Shown: positions 9,477 to 17,765 of the stretch, one piece after another
Layout: each line of letters opens with the position of its first letter
How positions within the stretch are numbered: the stretch's first letter is position 1
Assembly: GCF_010131535.1 (NCBI RefSeq)
Contig: NZ_WUBS01000016.1
Span: 102,011 to 166,010, forward strand
Source: Acerihabitans arboris
Lineage (GTDB): Bacteria; Pseudomonadota; Gammaproteobacteria; Enterobacterales; Enterobacteriaceae
Reading direction: 5' to 3'
DNA: 64,000 nucleotides
Made by a program: the position numbers and the translations under genes
Notes under the pieces: generated by a model
The model's database searches: none
What the model saw: only the letters and a program-made list of their open reading frames with translations
What the model was told of the DNA's origin: nothing

Positions 9477-10373
9477 ATGCACGTCTATGTCGTGGGTAAT
9501 ATGGGCGTCGACCAGACCTATCTGATTGATGAATTGCCTGAAAAAGGCGCATCGATTCACGGCCACAAAATATCGCAGGATCTGGGCGGAAAAGGCGCCA
9601 ACCAGGCCGTAATATTGGCCCGTTGTGGTGTAAAAACCACCCTGATCGCCGCGCGCGGCAATGACCATCAGGGAGACTGGTGCCGCGATAAATTAACTCA
9701 TGAACCATTGACGTTATTTCCAGCCGATCCGTTGGACTGCGCGACGGATACGTCGATTATTTTGAACAGCGCCGACGGTGATAACGTCAATATTACCACC
9801 ACCACCGCCGCCGACACGTTATCGCTGCGGCACATTACCGCCGTATTGGCCGACGCCCGGCCGGGGGATGTTGTATTGCAGCAGGGCAATTTCTCCTTTG
9901 ACAAAACCCGCGCTATTTTTGAGTATGCCCGCGGCCGCCGGTTATATACGGTATTTAACCCCTCCCCGGTCCAGTCCGAATTCGCCGGGCTCTGGCCGCT
10001 TATCGATCTGGTGGTACTGAACAGCGTCGAAGCCCGGTTGCTTGGCGCGGACCTGCAAACGGCAGATGCCGCGCGGCACCTGCTGGCCGGCGGCATCGGC
10101 GCGCTGGTCGTCACCCTCGGCGCCGACGGCGCGCTATTGTTCCAGGGCGCAAGGCAACTGCGGGCCGAAGCCGCGCCGTGCCGGGTGGTGGATACCACCG
10201 GCGCGGGCGATACCTTCCTGGCGGTGATGCTGGCATCCGCGCTGCTGCGCGGCCTGCCGGTGGACGAAACCGCCTTACGGCATGCCGGCGCCGCGGCCGC
10301 GATCACCATCGGGCGCAGCGGCACGCTTAACGCCTTTCCCACCCGCGCCGAACTGAGCGCCATCCTGGCCTGA
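9477..10373 (+). CDS. PfkB family carbohydrate/nucleoside kinase (ribokinase-like)
   Basis: 298-residue ribokinase-fold kinase. The N-terminal signature GGKGANQA is at 37-44, NSVEA at 182-186, and the C-terminal DTTGAGDTF at 239-247 with catalytic base Asp245. It phosphorylates a sugar or nucleoside hydroxyl with ATP; the closest relatives by motif are ribokinase and deoxyribokinase. The ribosome site AAGGA is 7 nt before the ATG. With the ribose-type ABC system and LacI regulator around it, it probably phosphorylates the imported ligand or a product of it. The exact substrate is not readable. Confidence 0.88.
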   Translation: MHVYVVGNMGVDQTYLIDELPEKGASIHGHKISQDLGGKGANQAVILARCGVKTTLIAARGNDHQGDWCRDKLTHEPLTLFPADPLDCATDTSIILNSADGDNVNITTTTAADTLSLRHITAVLADARPGDVVLQQGNFSFDKTRAIFEYARGRRLYTVFNPSPVQSEFAGLWPLIDLVVLNSVEARLLGADLQTADAARHLLAGGIGALVVTLGADGALLFQGARQLRAEAAPCRVVDTTGAGDTFLAVMLASALLRGLPVDETALRHAGAAAAITIGRSGTLNAFPTRAELSAILA

Positions 10374-10387
10374 TCGGGCGGGCTAAT

Positions 10388-10406
10388 CCGGCCCCGCCGG
10401 GGCCGG
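10388..10406. terminator. GC-rich hairpin between convergent kinase and binding-protein genes
   Basis: CCGGCCCC at 10388-10395 and GGGGCCGG at 10399-10406 form a perfect 8-bp stem with a 3-nt loop. There is no T run, so it may act as a bidirectional barrier rather than a classic intrinsic terminator. Confidence 0.5.
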
Positions 10407-10476
10407 GATGCCTGGCAAACCAGGAAGACCCATCCCCCGTAATGCATCGTAGCGTTCATCGGCGGCCCGAGCGGGT

Positions 10477-11448
10477 TTATTTAAACAGCGGCCGATAGGT
10501 ATCGACATTGGCCTTGGTCACCACCTCGGCCGGCACCAAAATGGTTTTTTCCACGCTTTTGCCGGCGGTAACCGCATTCAATGCCTTCAAGGCTTCCGAG
10601 CCCATTTTCCGCGGATCCTGCTGCAACACCGCCGCCACGTAACCCTGATCGATACCGGTAATCGCCTGGGCGGTCAGGTCCCAGCCGAAGACCTTGATAT
10701 CGCCCTGGCGTCCCTGGTTGACCACCGCGGCCATGGCGCCCAGCAGCGCCGGTTCGCCGGTGGCATAAATCGCGGTCATATCCGGATTGCCGGTGATCAG
10801 GTTTTCCGCCGCGGTCAGCGCGTCATCCTGGATATTGCGTCCGTCCACCACATCGGCGACGTTGATGCCCGGATTCACTTTTATCGCATCCTCAAAGCCT
10901 TTCTGGCGGGCATTCTGGATGGCTGAATTCAGGGCGCCGACGATGCCGATCTTCGCTTTGCCGCCCATATTTTTCTGAACATAATCGGTAAAATAATCAC
11001 CGAGGATCTTGCCGCCTTTGACATTATCCACGCCTACCTGGGACTTATGCGGGCCATCCGGCAGCACCGCGTCGATGGCGATCACCGGTATATGGGCGTC
11101 CGCCGCTTCCTTGATGGCCGGCATAATGCCATTGACATCGATAGCGTCAACCAGAATGCCTTTTACACCCTGTTGAATATAGTTTTCGATGGCGTCATTC
11201 TGCGCGACCGGGTTATCGTTGGCATTAAATATAACCAATGATTTGCCGCTCTCTTTCGCCGCTTCCTGCGCCCCTTTATTCATCAGGTTAAAGAATAACG
11301 CCTGCTGATTAATTTGTACCAGCGCATAGGTAGGCGGCGCGTCCTTGGCCATCGCCCCGGAGGTTAAAACCCCGCCGACCAAAAGCGCCGCGGCGCTCAG
11401 CGAGCAGGCCAAAGTACGGATGAATCGTGTGCTGGCGTGAAATGACAT
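10477..11448 (-). CDS. Sugar ABC transporter periplasmic binding protein (RbsB/Peripla_BP_4 type)
   Basis: 323 residues. The Sec signal peptide has a basic start and a hydrophobic run, and cleavage is expected after SGAMA (about residue 34). The mature part is of the ribose-binding type: FNLMNKGAQEAAKESG, VKGILVDAIDVNGIMPAIK, VIAIDAVLPDG, VGVDNVKGGKILGDY, then IYATGEPALLGAMAAV. The ribosome site GAGGA is 7 nt before the ATG. It is the only solute-binding gene of the island and lies divergent from lacI, apart from the ATPase and permease genes. This split arrangement suggests separate but co-regulated promoters. The ligand is probably a pentose, polyol or nucleoside-like compound (inference). 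Confidence 0.9.
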   Translation of the reverse strand: MSFHASTRFIRTLACSLSAAALLVGGVLTSGAMAKDAPPTYALVQINQQALFFNLMNKGAQEAAKESGKSLVIFNANDNPVAQNDAIENYIQQGVKGILVDAIDVNGIMPAIKEAADAHIPVIAIDAVLPDGPHKSQVGVDNVKGGKILGDYFTDYVQKNMGGKAKIGIVGALNSAIQNARQKGFEDAIKVNPGINVADVVDGRNIQDDALTAAENLITGNPDMTAIYATGEPALLGAMAAVVNQGRQGDIKVFGWDLTAQAITGIDQGYVAAVLQQDPRKMGSEALKALNAVTAGKSVEKTILVPAEVVTKANVDTYRPLFK

Positions 11449-11865
11449 AATGGTGTCCTCGTCGGAAATAATACGCTACAGGCATGATGAGAAATCTAAA
11501 GCGTTAGCCGCTTTACGCATCAGGGATTATTTTTTGGCGGGACAAATATCGGATAGCGCGAAAGAACATTCCAAGGCGAAAATAGGTCTCGCCAAGTTCT
11601 GTCATATCGTCACTGCTGAACTCCCTTCCATAACCTGTCCATGTAGGTTATTTAGCGGACGGAGCCGACAGGCTTGGGAATAATTCCCGGTTACTCTTTG
11701 GTGCAGGTAAACTGTTAATTACAATTAATCGCCGCCGTTTTTTTGTCAAGCGCTAATTTGATTATCGGCGCGCAGAATCGCGCCCGGAAAAGGTAAAAAA
11801 GGCTATAAACCACTGACCTAAATGTGTTAACAATATCTCTGGGTTCGCTGATGGCGGTGGGATGG
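11449..11865. other. 417-bp divergent regulatory region with a long inverted repeat
   Basis: Separates the binding-protein gene (minus) from the LacI-type regulator (plus). I see no convincing gene. ATAACCT at 11630-11636 is repeated inverted as AGGTTAT at 11645-11651 with an 8-nt spacer, a candidate operator. A GTAAACTGTTAA segment near 11707 partly resembles the palindrome found upstream of the ABC operon at 13163. Confidence 0.55.
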
Positions 11866-12885
11866 ATGGTTAAAAAAAGGGTCATACTTGCGGATGTCGC
11901 CAACCTGGCGGGCCTGTCCAAGGCTACTGTCTCGCGCTACCTGAATAACAGCATCGTCCTGCCGCAGGCCACGGTCAAGCGCATCGAGGATGCCATCGCC
12001 AGCCTGGACTACCGGGCCAACAGCCTGGCCCGCCGCCTGAGCAAAGGCGGCAGCGAAACCATCGGACTGGTGCTGCCGGATATCACCAACCCGTTTTTTG
12101 CCGAGCTGGCCGATGCGGCGGAAGAAGCGGCCTCCGAACATCACTACAGCCTGGTGCTGTGCATTACCCGCAATAATCCCGACAAGGAGTGTCAGTTTAT
12201 CCGCTGGCTGGACACCTGCCAGGTGGACGGCCTGCTGTTCACCACCAACCGGCCCGATAACGGCCTGCTGCGCGAAGAAATCGCCGGTCATCAGCGTATC
12301 GTGCTGATTGACGAGGATATTCCGGGCAGCGCGGTGCCGAAGGTATTTGTCGACAACGTGCAGGGCGGCATATTGGCCACCCAGCATTTGCTTGACGCCG
12401 GGCACCGGCGTATCGCTTTTGTCGGCGGACCGGACGCCCTGATGAGCGTGCGTGAACGCCATGAAGGATTCAGGCTGGCAATGGCGCGCGCCGGTTTGAC
12501 CTGCCCGCCGGAATGGGTGTTGTATGGCGATTACAGCCGCGAGTTCGGCCAGGCCGCCCTGCACCGGCTGCTGGCGCTGCCTGACGCCCCGAGCGCGGTG
12601 TTCGCCGCCAGCGATTACCTGGTGCTGGGCCTGCTCGACGGCCTGCGGCAACGGGGCGAAAGCGCTCCCGACGCATTGTCGCTGGTCGGTTTCGATGACG
12701 CCAGCTACGCCGAGCTGATAACCCCGCGCCTGTCCACCATTCGCCAGCCCGCCCGATTGCTGGGCCGTACCGCCATCGAAATCATGATGAAGCTGCTCGG
12801 CGGCGGCCAGGCGTTCGAACAGATCACCCGCATCCCGGTGGAATGGATTGGCCGCGACTCGGTAAAACGCTATCCGCCGGTGTGA
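11866..12885 (+). CDS. LacI family transcriptional regulator
   Basis: 339 residues from the chosen start. The N-terminal helix-turn-helix reads ILADVANLAGLSKATVSRYL with the hinge helix near residue 50. The periplasmic-binding-like core follows (IGLVLPDITNPFFAEL, DGLLFTT, HRRIAFVGGP, VFAASDYLVLGLLDGL, SLVGFDD). ATG 11866 is preferred because the family starts about 8 residues before the helix-turn-helix; the frame is open up to a GTG at 11824. It likely represses the flanking binding-protein gene and ABC operon and is released by the imported ligand or its phosphate. A perfect palindrome at 13163 is the probable target. Confidence 0.9.
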   Translation: MVKKRVILADVANLAGLSKATVSRYLNNSIVLPQATVKRIEDAIASLDYRANSLARRLSKGGSETIGLVLPDITNPFFAELADAAEEAASEHHYSLVLCITRNNPDKECQFIRWLDTCQVDGLLFTTNRPDNGLLREEIAGHQRIVLIDEDIPGSAVPKVFVDNVQGGILATQHLLDAGHRRIAFVGGPDALMSVRERHEGFRLAMARAGLTCPPEWVLYGDYSREFGQAALHRLLALPDAPSAVFAASDYLVLGLLDGLRQRGESAPDALSLVGFDDASYAELITPRLSTIRQPARLLGRTAIEIMMKLLGGGQAFEQITRIPVEWIGRDSVKRYPPV

Positions 12886-13162
12886 CATTTTTGCACCATC
12901 GCGGCACAGGCCTGCACAATCATGCGGCACGGCGCGGCAATCAGTTCCGGACCCGGCCGCCCGGCTAACGGCGGGATCGTTAACCGCGGAATTTTTTTAT
13001 TTCATTAAAAAACAGCCAATTGCATAAACAATCCGGCAACATTTTTCCCCACGTCCATTCACGATGGCATGAAAGCTGCTTGATGGGATTCGGCGATACA
13101 AATATCCATAAGCGACGATGTCTTGCGAGTGGAGCGGCAACGGGTGATTTTTCGTCGTTTTG

Positions 13163-13176
13163 GTAAACCGGTTTAC
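13163..13176. promoter_or_regulatory. Perfect 14-bp palindrome, probable LacI-family operator
   Basis: GTAAACCGGTTTAC is fully symmetric about a central CCGG, the form typical of LacI-family operators. It lies 111 bp before the ABC ATPase start and 277 bp after the lacI-type gene. Assignment to that regulator is inference. Confidence 0.65.
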
Positions 13177-13220
13177 AAAGGAATTGTTAACCGGAAACGA
13201 TGGGTTATTTTACCGCTGCC

Positions 13221-13249
13221 GGCATAACGGCCCGCCGGGCCGTTATGCC
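13221..13249 (+). other. Perfect 13-bp-stem hairpin in the mRNA leader
   Basis: GGCATAACGGCCC at 13221-13233 pairs exactly with GGGCCGTTATGCC at 13237-13249 over a 3-nt loop. It ends 38 bp before the ATPase ATG. No T run follows, so it is more likely an RNA stability, processing or attenuation element than a simple terminator. Confidence 0.6.
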
Positions 13250-13287
13250 CCCCTTCGTATTTGTTAACCAGATTGGAGGTTAATCAG

Positions 13288-14070
13288 ATGGCTGTAACTC
13301 AGAGGGTGCCACCCCGGGTGGAGATGGTGGATATCACCAAAACCTACGGATCCATACGTTCGCTGCGCGGCGTCAACCTCAAGCTGGCGCCCGGCGAGGT
13401 GCTGGGGCTGGTCGGCGATAACGGCGCGGGCAAATCCACGCTGACCAAGATTTTATCCGGCGCGGTGGTCCCCTCCAGCGGCGCCATCCGCATCGACGGC
13501 AGCGAGCAGCGTTTCGCCACCCCGGCCGATGCCCGCCGTTGCCATATCGAGATGGTCTACCAGGACCTGTCGTTATGCGACACGGTGGATGTGGCCGGCA
13601 ATTTATTTATGGGCCGCGAGCCGCAGACGCGTTTATTGGGCATGCCCTTCCTGGATGAAAAACGGATGCATGCCGAGGCGCGGGAGATGCTGCAGGGGCT
13701 GGGCATTTCCATTCCCGATACCCGCCTGCTGGTGCGCAACCTGTCCGGCGGGCAACGGCAGGCCATCGCCATTGCCCGCGCGGCCGCGTTTGAGCCCAAG
13801 GTGCTGATCATGGATGAGCCGACCGCCGCCCTGGCCGTGGCGGAAGTGGAGGCGGTGCTGGCGTTAATCAAACGCGTCAGCGCCCGTGGGGTCAGCGTCA
13901 TCCTGATCACCCATCGCTTACAGGATCTGTTCCTGGTTTGCGATCGCATCATGGTGATGTATGAGGGCACCAATGTCGCCGAACGACGGGTGGCCGACAC
14001 CAGCCTGTCGGATATCGTCAACCTGATCGTCGGCGAAAAGTTCGAGGCGCACTCCGCCCGCGCCCATTAA
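13288..14070 (+). CDS. Sugar ABC transporter ATP-binding protein, single-domain (FrcA type)
   Basis: 260 residues with one nucleotide-binding domain, unlike two-domain RbsA; this matches the FrcA subclass. Walker A GDNGAGKST is at 43-51, LSGGQ at 152-156 and Walker B LIMDEP at 173-178. The start at 13288 has GGAGGT 7 nt upstream; the frame is open to 13261. It is the first gene of an operon with the permease (12-nt gap), a phosphotriesterase-family hydrolase and an M20 hydrolase. It powers uptake with the permease and probably with the binding protein at 10477-11448. Confidence 0.9.
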   Translation: MAVTQRVPPRVEMVDITKTYGSIRSLRGVNLKLAPGEVLGLVGDNGAGKSTLTKILSGAVVPSSGAIRIDGSEQRFATPADARRCHIEMVYQDLSLCDTVDVAGNLFMGREPQTRLLGMPFLDEKRMHAEAREMLQGLGISIPDTRLLVRNLSGGQRQAIAIARAAAFEPKVLIMDEPTAALAVAEVEAVLALIKRVSARGVSVILITHRLQDLFLVCDRIMVMYEGTNVAERRVADTSLSDIVNLIVGEKFEAHSARAH

Positions 14071-14082
14071 CGGGGATCCCGC

Positions 14083-15090
14083 ATGAGTATGATGAATATG
14101 TCCAGTACCCGAATGATCCGGCACTCCTTGCCCAGGCGCATCCTGCACAACCACTCCGGCGTGGTCAGCATCGCGCTGTTTTGCCTGTTCTGCTGCATGG
14201 TGTTCGCGCTGATTACCGACAACTTCCTCAGTGGCCCCAACTGGCTGAATATTATTCGCCAAAGCGCGCCGCTGCTGATTGTCGCCACCGCCATGACGCT
14301 GGTGATCACCACCGGCGGCATCGACCTGTCGGTCGGCTCCACGCTGGCCCTGGTCGGCGCGCTGTCCGCCATTGCCCTGAACAACTGGGGACTGCCCTGG
14401 CCGGTGGTGTTGCTGGGCGGCCTGCTGCTCGGCGGGCTGATAGGCGCGCTCAATGGTTATTTTATCGCCTATGAAGGCATCCCGGCCTTTATCGTCACCC
14501 TGGCGACGCTTGCGGTGGTGCGCGGCGTGGCGCTGCTGATTACCCAGGGTTATTCCATTCCCATCCCGGCCGATAGCCCCTTTACCCTGCTGGGGCGGGC
14601 CTGGGTGATAGGATTGCCTTTGCCTGCCATCCTGGGCGTGCTGGCGCTGCTCGGCGGGCATATTTTACTTAACCAGACCCGCTTCGGCCGCTATGTCACC
14701 GCCATCGGCTCCAATACCGAAGGGGTGCGCCGCGCCGGGGTCAATACCCGTGCCGTCACTCTCTGGGTCTATGTGCTGAGCGGCATGAGCGCCGCGCTGG
14801 CGGGGATGATAATCACCGCCCGCCTGGGCAGCGGCTCATCCAACCAGGGCGAGGGGTTTGAACTACAGGTTATCGCCGCGGTGGTGCTCGGCAGCACCAG
14901 CCTGTTCGGCGGGTTCGGCACCATTATCGGCACCCTGCTGGGCGCGCTGTCCATTGCGGTGATCCAAAACGGCTTGATCCTATCGCATATCTCGCCGTTT
15001 TATACCCAAATTGCCACCGGCACCATTATCCTGCTGGCGATTTGGCTCAATACCCGTATTTTCAACCCGGCGCGGCCGACCAAAGGATAG
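14083..15090 (+). CDS. Sugar ABC transporter permease (RbsC/FrcC type)
   Basis: 335-residue inner-membrane protein with many hydrophobic segments, of the BPD_transp_2 family. Hallmarks are TTGGIDLSVGS, GLIGALNGYFI, PAFIVTLATL, AIGSNTEGVRRAGVNT and the C-terminal VVLGSTSLFGGFGTIIGTLLGA. The ribosome site is GGGGA. It probably forms the channel for the ribose-like ligand captured by the 10477-11448 binding protein. Confidence 0.92.
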   Translation: MSMMNMSSTRMIRHSLPRRILHNHSGVVSIALFCLFCCMVFALITDNFLSGPNWLNIIRQSAPLLIVATAMTLVITTGGIDLSVGSTLALVGALSAIALNNWGLPWPVVLLGGLLLGGLIGALNGYFIAYEGIPAFIVTLATLAVVRGVALLITQGYSIPIPADSPFTLLGRAWVIGLPLPAILGVLALLGGHILLNQTRFGRYVTAIGSNTEGVRRAGVNTRAVTLWVYVLSGMSAALAGMIITARLGSGSSNQGEGFELQVIAAVVLGSTSLFGGFGTIIGTLLGALSIAVIQNGLILSHISPFYTQIATGTIILLAIWLNTRIFNPARPTKG

Positions 15091-15095
15091 ACGCG

Positions 15096-16175
15096 ATGCA
15101 GAACTCTATTTTCCGCCACCCCGATCCGCTGCCGCTCGGCGTCGCCAGCGGTTATGCGATGACGGTGCTCGGGCCGCTGCCGGTGGCGCAAATGGGCGTG
15201 ACCCTGATGCATGAGCATATTTTGCTGGACGCTTCCGGCAAATGGGTGCCGCCCTGCTGCTGCAGCGAACGTCACCTGGCCGAAATGCCGGTACGCATGG
15301 AAAACCTCGGCGAGCTGGCGCTTAACCCTCTGTCCAGCCGCGATAACTGCCGGCTGTTCGACCCGGACCTGGCGGTGGAAGAGCTGATGAAGTTCCGCGC
15401 GCTCGGCGGCGAGACCGTGGTCGACCCCACCAATATCGGCATCGGCCGCGATCCGCTGGCGTTGCAGCGCATCTCGCGCCTCACCGGCCTGAATATCGTC
15501 ATGGGCACCGGCTTTTACCTGGAGCCCTCACATCCGGCGTACGTGAAGACCCGTTCGGTGGAGCAACTGACGGAACAGCTTATCCATGACGTCGGCGGCG
15601 CTGAAGAGAAACCAATGGTCATCGCCGGCCTTATCGGCGAAATCGGCGTGTCCGCCGCCTTTACCCCGGATGAGGAAAAGTCACTGCGAGCGGCCGGACG
15701 CGCCAGCGCCGCCACCGGCGTGCCGATGGAAATCCATCTGCCGGGCTGGGAGCGCCATGGTCACCGGGTGCTGGATATCCTGGAACACGAAGGCGCTGAT
15801 TTACGCCATGTCGTGCTGTGCCATATGAACCCCAGCTTTGCCGATAAAACCTATCAGCGCGACCTGGCGCGGCGCGGCGCGTTCCTGGAATACGATATGA
15901 TCGGCATGGGTTACTATTATGCCGACGAAGCCGCGCAGTCCCCGTCGGACGAAGAAAACGCCCGCGCCATCCGGGAGCTTATAGATGACGGGTTTATCCG
16001 GCAGGTGCTATTGTCCCAGGACGTATTCCTGAAAACCATGCTGACCCGCTATGGCGGCCATGGTTATGGTTATATCCTGAAGCATTTCGTGCCGCGCCTG
16101 CGGCGCCACGGCGTTAGCGGCGAGCAGTTGGAAACCCTGATGATCGATAACCCGAGGCGCGTCTTTACGCGCTGA
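15096..16175 (+). CDS. Phosphotriesterase-family metal hydrolase (PHP/lactonase-like)
   Basis: 359 residues, COG1735 type. Binuclear metal ligands are readable: HEH at 39-41, Glu181 (IGEIG) bridging in place of the carbamylated Lys of true phosphotriesterases, His213 (EIHLPG), His242 (CHMNPS) and Asp308 (LSQD). The Glu bridge is shared with E. coli Php. Relatives include sugar-lactone and phospho-lactone hydrolases, so an ester or lactone of the imported ligand is a plausible substrate (inference). The start is at ATG 15096, with AAAGGAT upstream and 5 nt after the permease stop. Cytoplasmic. Confidence 0.87.
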   Translation: MQNSIFRHPDPLPLGVASGYAMTVLGPLPVAQMGVTLMHEHILLDASGKWVPPCCCSERHLAEMPVRMENLGELALNPLSSRDNCRLFDPDLAVEELMKFRALGGETVVDPTNIGIGRDPLALQRISRLTGLNIVMGTGFYLEPSHPAYVKTRSVEQLTEQLIHDVGGAEEKPMVIAGLIGEIGVSAAFTPDEEKSLRAAGRASAATGVPMEIHLPGWERHGHRVLDILEHEGADLRHVVLCHMNPSFADKTYQRDLARRGAFLEYDMIGMGYYYADEAAQSPSDEENARAIRELIDDGFIRQVLLSQDVFLKTMLTRYGGHGYGYILKHFVPRLRRHGVSGEQLETLMIDNPRRVFTR

Positions 16176-16224
16176 ATGTCGCCAAGGGATAGCCCTTCAA
16201 TGACGCATAACCCCGGACCAGGCC

Positions 16225-17367
16225 ATGAACCCGAACGATGAAGTGATTTCGCTGACCCGCGCCCTGCTGCGTTTTGATACCATCAATCCGCCCGGCGACG
16301 AATCCTTGTGCATGGCGTTCCTGGCGGACTACCTGCAACAGCACGGCTTTAGCATCCATCTGCAGCGCTTCGGCGAGCGGCGGTTTAACCTGGTGGCGCG
16401 CCTGGCGGGCCGGCGCGCGTACGATAAACCGCTGGCGTTCACCGGCCATGTGGATACCGTGCCGCTAGGCAACGCGGACTGGCGGTTTGACGCCTTTGCC
16501 GGTGAAATCAGCGACGGCAGGCTGTACGGCCGCGGCGCAAGCGATATGAAAGCGGCCATCGCGGCCTTTATCGTCGCCTGCCGCCAGCAACATGAGGCCA
16601 TTACGTCCGGATCGGGAGTGGTATTGGTGCTGACCGGCGGCGAGGAGACCGGCTGTGACGGCGCCCGGGCGCTGATCAACGAAACGCGCGACTATCTGCC
16701 GGCGGTAGGCGCGCTTATCGTTGGCGAACCCACCGCCAATTATCCGGTCATCGGCCATAAGGGCGCCCTGTGGCTGCGCTGCGAAACGCGCGGCAAAACC
16801 GCCCACGGCGCCATGCCGGAACTGGGCATCAACGCTATTTACCTGGCCGCCGAGGCGATAGGCAAGATCCGTTATTTCGAGCCGGGCGCGCCGCATCCGT
16901 TGATGAAACAGCCGACCCTGAATGTCGGCACCATCAGCGGCGGGCTGAATATCAACTCGGTGCCGGACCGCAGCTGGTTCGACGTGGATATCCGCACCGC
17001 GCCCAACCTGCGCCACGAAGAGATCCGGCAACGGCTGACCACCCTGATGGGCGATACCGTGACGGTCACCACGCTGGTGGATCTGCCCTCGATATTGTCC
17101 GAACCCCACAACGGCTGGATTCGCCGGGTATTCGAACGCTGCGCGCCGCTGCATGACGCGCCGCTGCAACCGCGCGTGGTGCCGTATTTTACCGATGCCT
17201 CGCTGTTGCTTGAAGCGCTTGGCGCGCCGCCGTGCATTATCCTGGGCCCCGGCGAGCCGGCAATGGCGCATCAAACCGACGAATATTGCGCGGTGGATAA
17301 ACTTCTGCAGGCCGTGACGCTGTATGGCGACCTGATCAGCGACTGGGGAAGGCGTGGCGCGGCTTAG
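16225..17367 (+). CDS. M20 family metallohydrolase (ArgE/DapE type)
   Basis: 380-residue di-zinc deacylase or peptidase. The catalytic set is intact: His75 and Asp77 (GHVDTVP), bridging Asp107 (GASDMK), the Glu140-Glu141 pair (TGGEETG), Glu168 (VGEPT), and His near the C-terminus (MAHQTDEY). The dimerisation domain lies at about 185-290. ArgE/DapE relatives cleave N-acetyl or N-succinyl groups or short amides. It is the last gene of the ABC operon, 49 nt after the phosphotriesterase-family gene. It suggests the imported compound contains an amide; the substrate is unknown. Confidence 0.85.
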   Translation: MNPNDEVISLTRALLRFDTINPPGDESLCMAFLADYLQQHGFSIHLQRFGERRFNLVARLAGRRAYDKPLAFTGHVDTVPLGNADWRFDAFAGEISDGRLYGRGASDMKAAIAAFIVACRQQHEAITSGSGVVLVLTGGEETGCDGARALINETRDYLPAVGALIVGEPTANYPVIGHKGALWLRCETRGKTAHGAMPELGINAIYLAAEAIGKIRYFEPGAPHPLMKQPTLNVGTISGGLNINSVPDRSWFDVDIRTAPNLRHEEIRQRLTTLMGDTVTVTTLVDLPSILSEPHNGWIRRVFERCAPLHDAPLQPRVVPYFTDASLLLEALGAPPCIILGPGEPAMAHQTDEYCAVDKLLQAVTLYGDLISDWGRRGAA

Positions 17368-17409
17368 CCAACCAGGCGCCGGCATCCCAAGCGGGCGGCG
17401 ATCGCCCGG

Positions 17410-17763
17410 TCAGATATTCAGTTCCTGGCGCAACGAGTCCGGCAGGGTGTCCACCGCCAGTTGCCAGGAGGCGTCGACCAGGTAATAAAACTGCGAATCC
17501 GGAATATCCCCGTCCAGGAATAGCGTGTTCCAATGGGTTTTGTTCAGCAGGCCGCAAGGGACGATGGCGTGATACTCCGACCGCAGCGATTCCGCCATTT
17601 TCGGACTGCTTTTTAAGGAAATCACCGGCTTGCCATCCATTTCATGGGTCATGGCGAACATCACCTCCCCGACCTTGATCTGGTTGGCCTGCCATTCTTG
17701 CCGCAGGCTTTGTTGAGCGCCCGGTTTATCCATGCAATAGGCAAGAAATGTCGATTGATCCAT
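17410..17763 (-). CDS. yjbR: MmcQ/YjbR family DNA-binding-like protein
   Basis: 117 residues, matching E. coli YjbR in length and in motifs (CMDKPGAQQS, QIKVGEVMFAM, SLKSSP, LNKTHWNTLFLDG, YYLVDASW). The fold is CyaY-like; the function is not well established. It starts 2 nt after yjbQ, as a yjbQ-yjbR pair in the same order as E. coli. It marks the point where the E. coli-like backbone resumes after the catabolic island. Confidence 0.92.
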   Translation of the reverse strand: MDQSTFLAYCMDKPGAQQSLRQEWQANQIKVGEVMFAMTHEMDGKPVISLKSSPKMAESLRSEYHAIVPCGLLNKTHWNTLFLDGDIPDSQFYYLVDASWQLAVDTLPDSLRQELNI

Positions 17764-17765
17764 GT

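Larger units (their letters stand above)
12886..13287. other. 402-bp intergenic control region ahead of the ABC operon
   Basis: No gene seen. It contains the operator palindrome (13163-13176) and a 13-bp-stem hairpin (13221-13249) listed separately. A second CCGG-centred segment near 13184 (GTTAACCGGAAAC) looks like a degenerate copy of the operator. An AT-rich stretch lies at 12989-13030. Confidence 0.6.
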
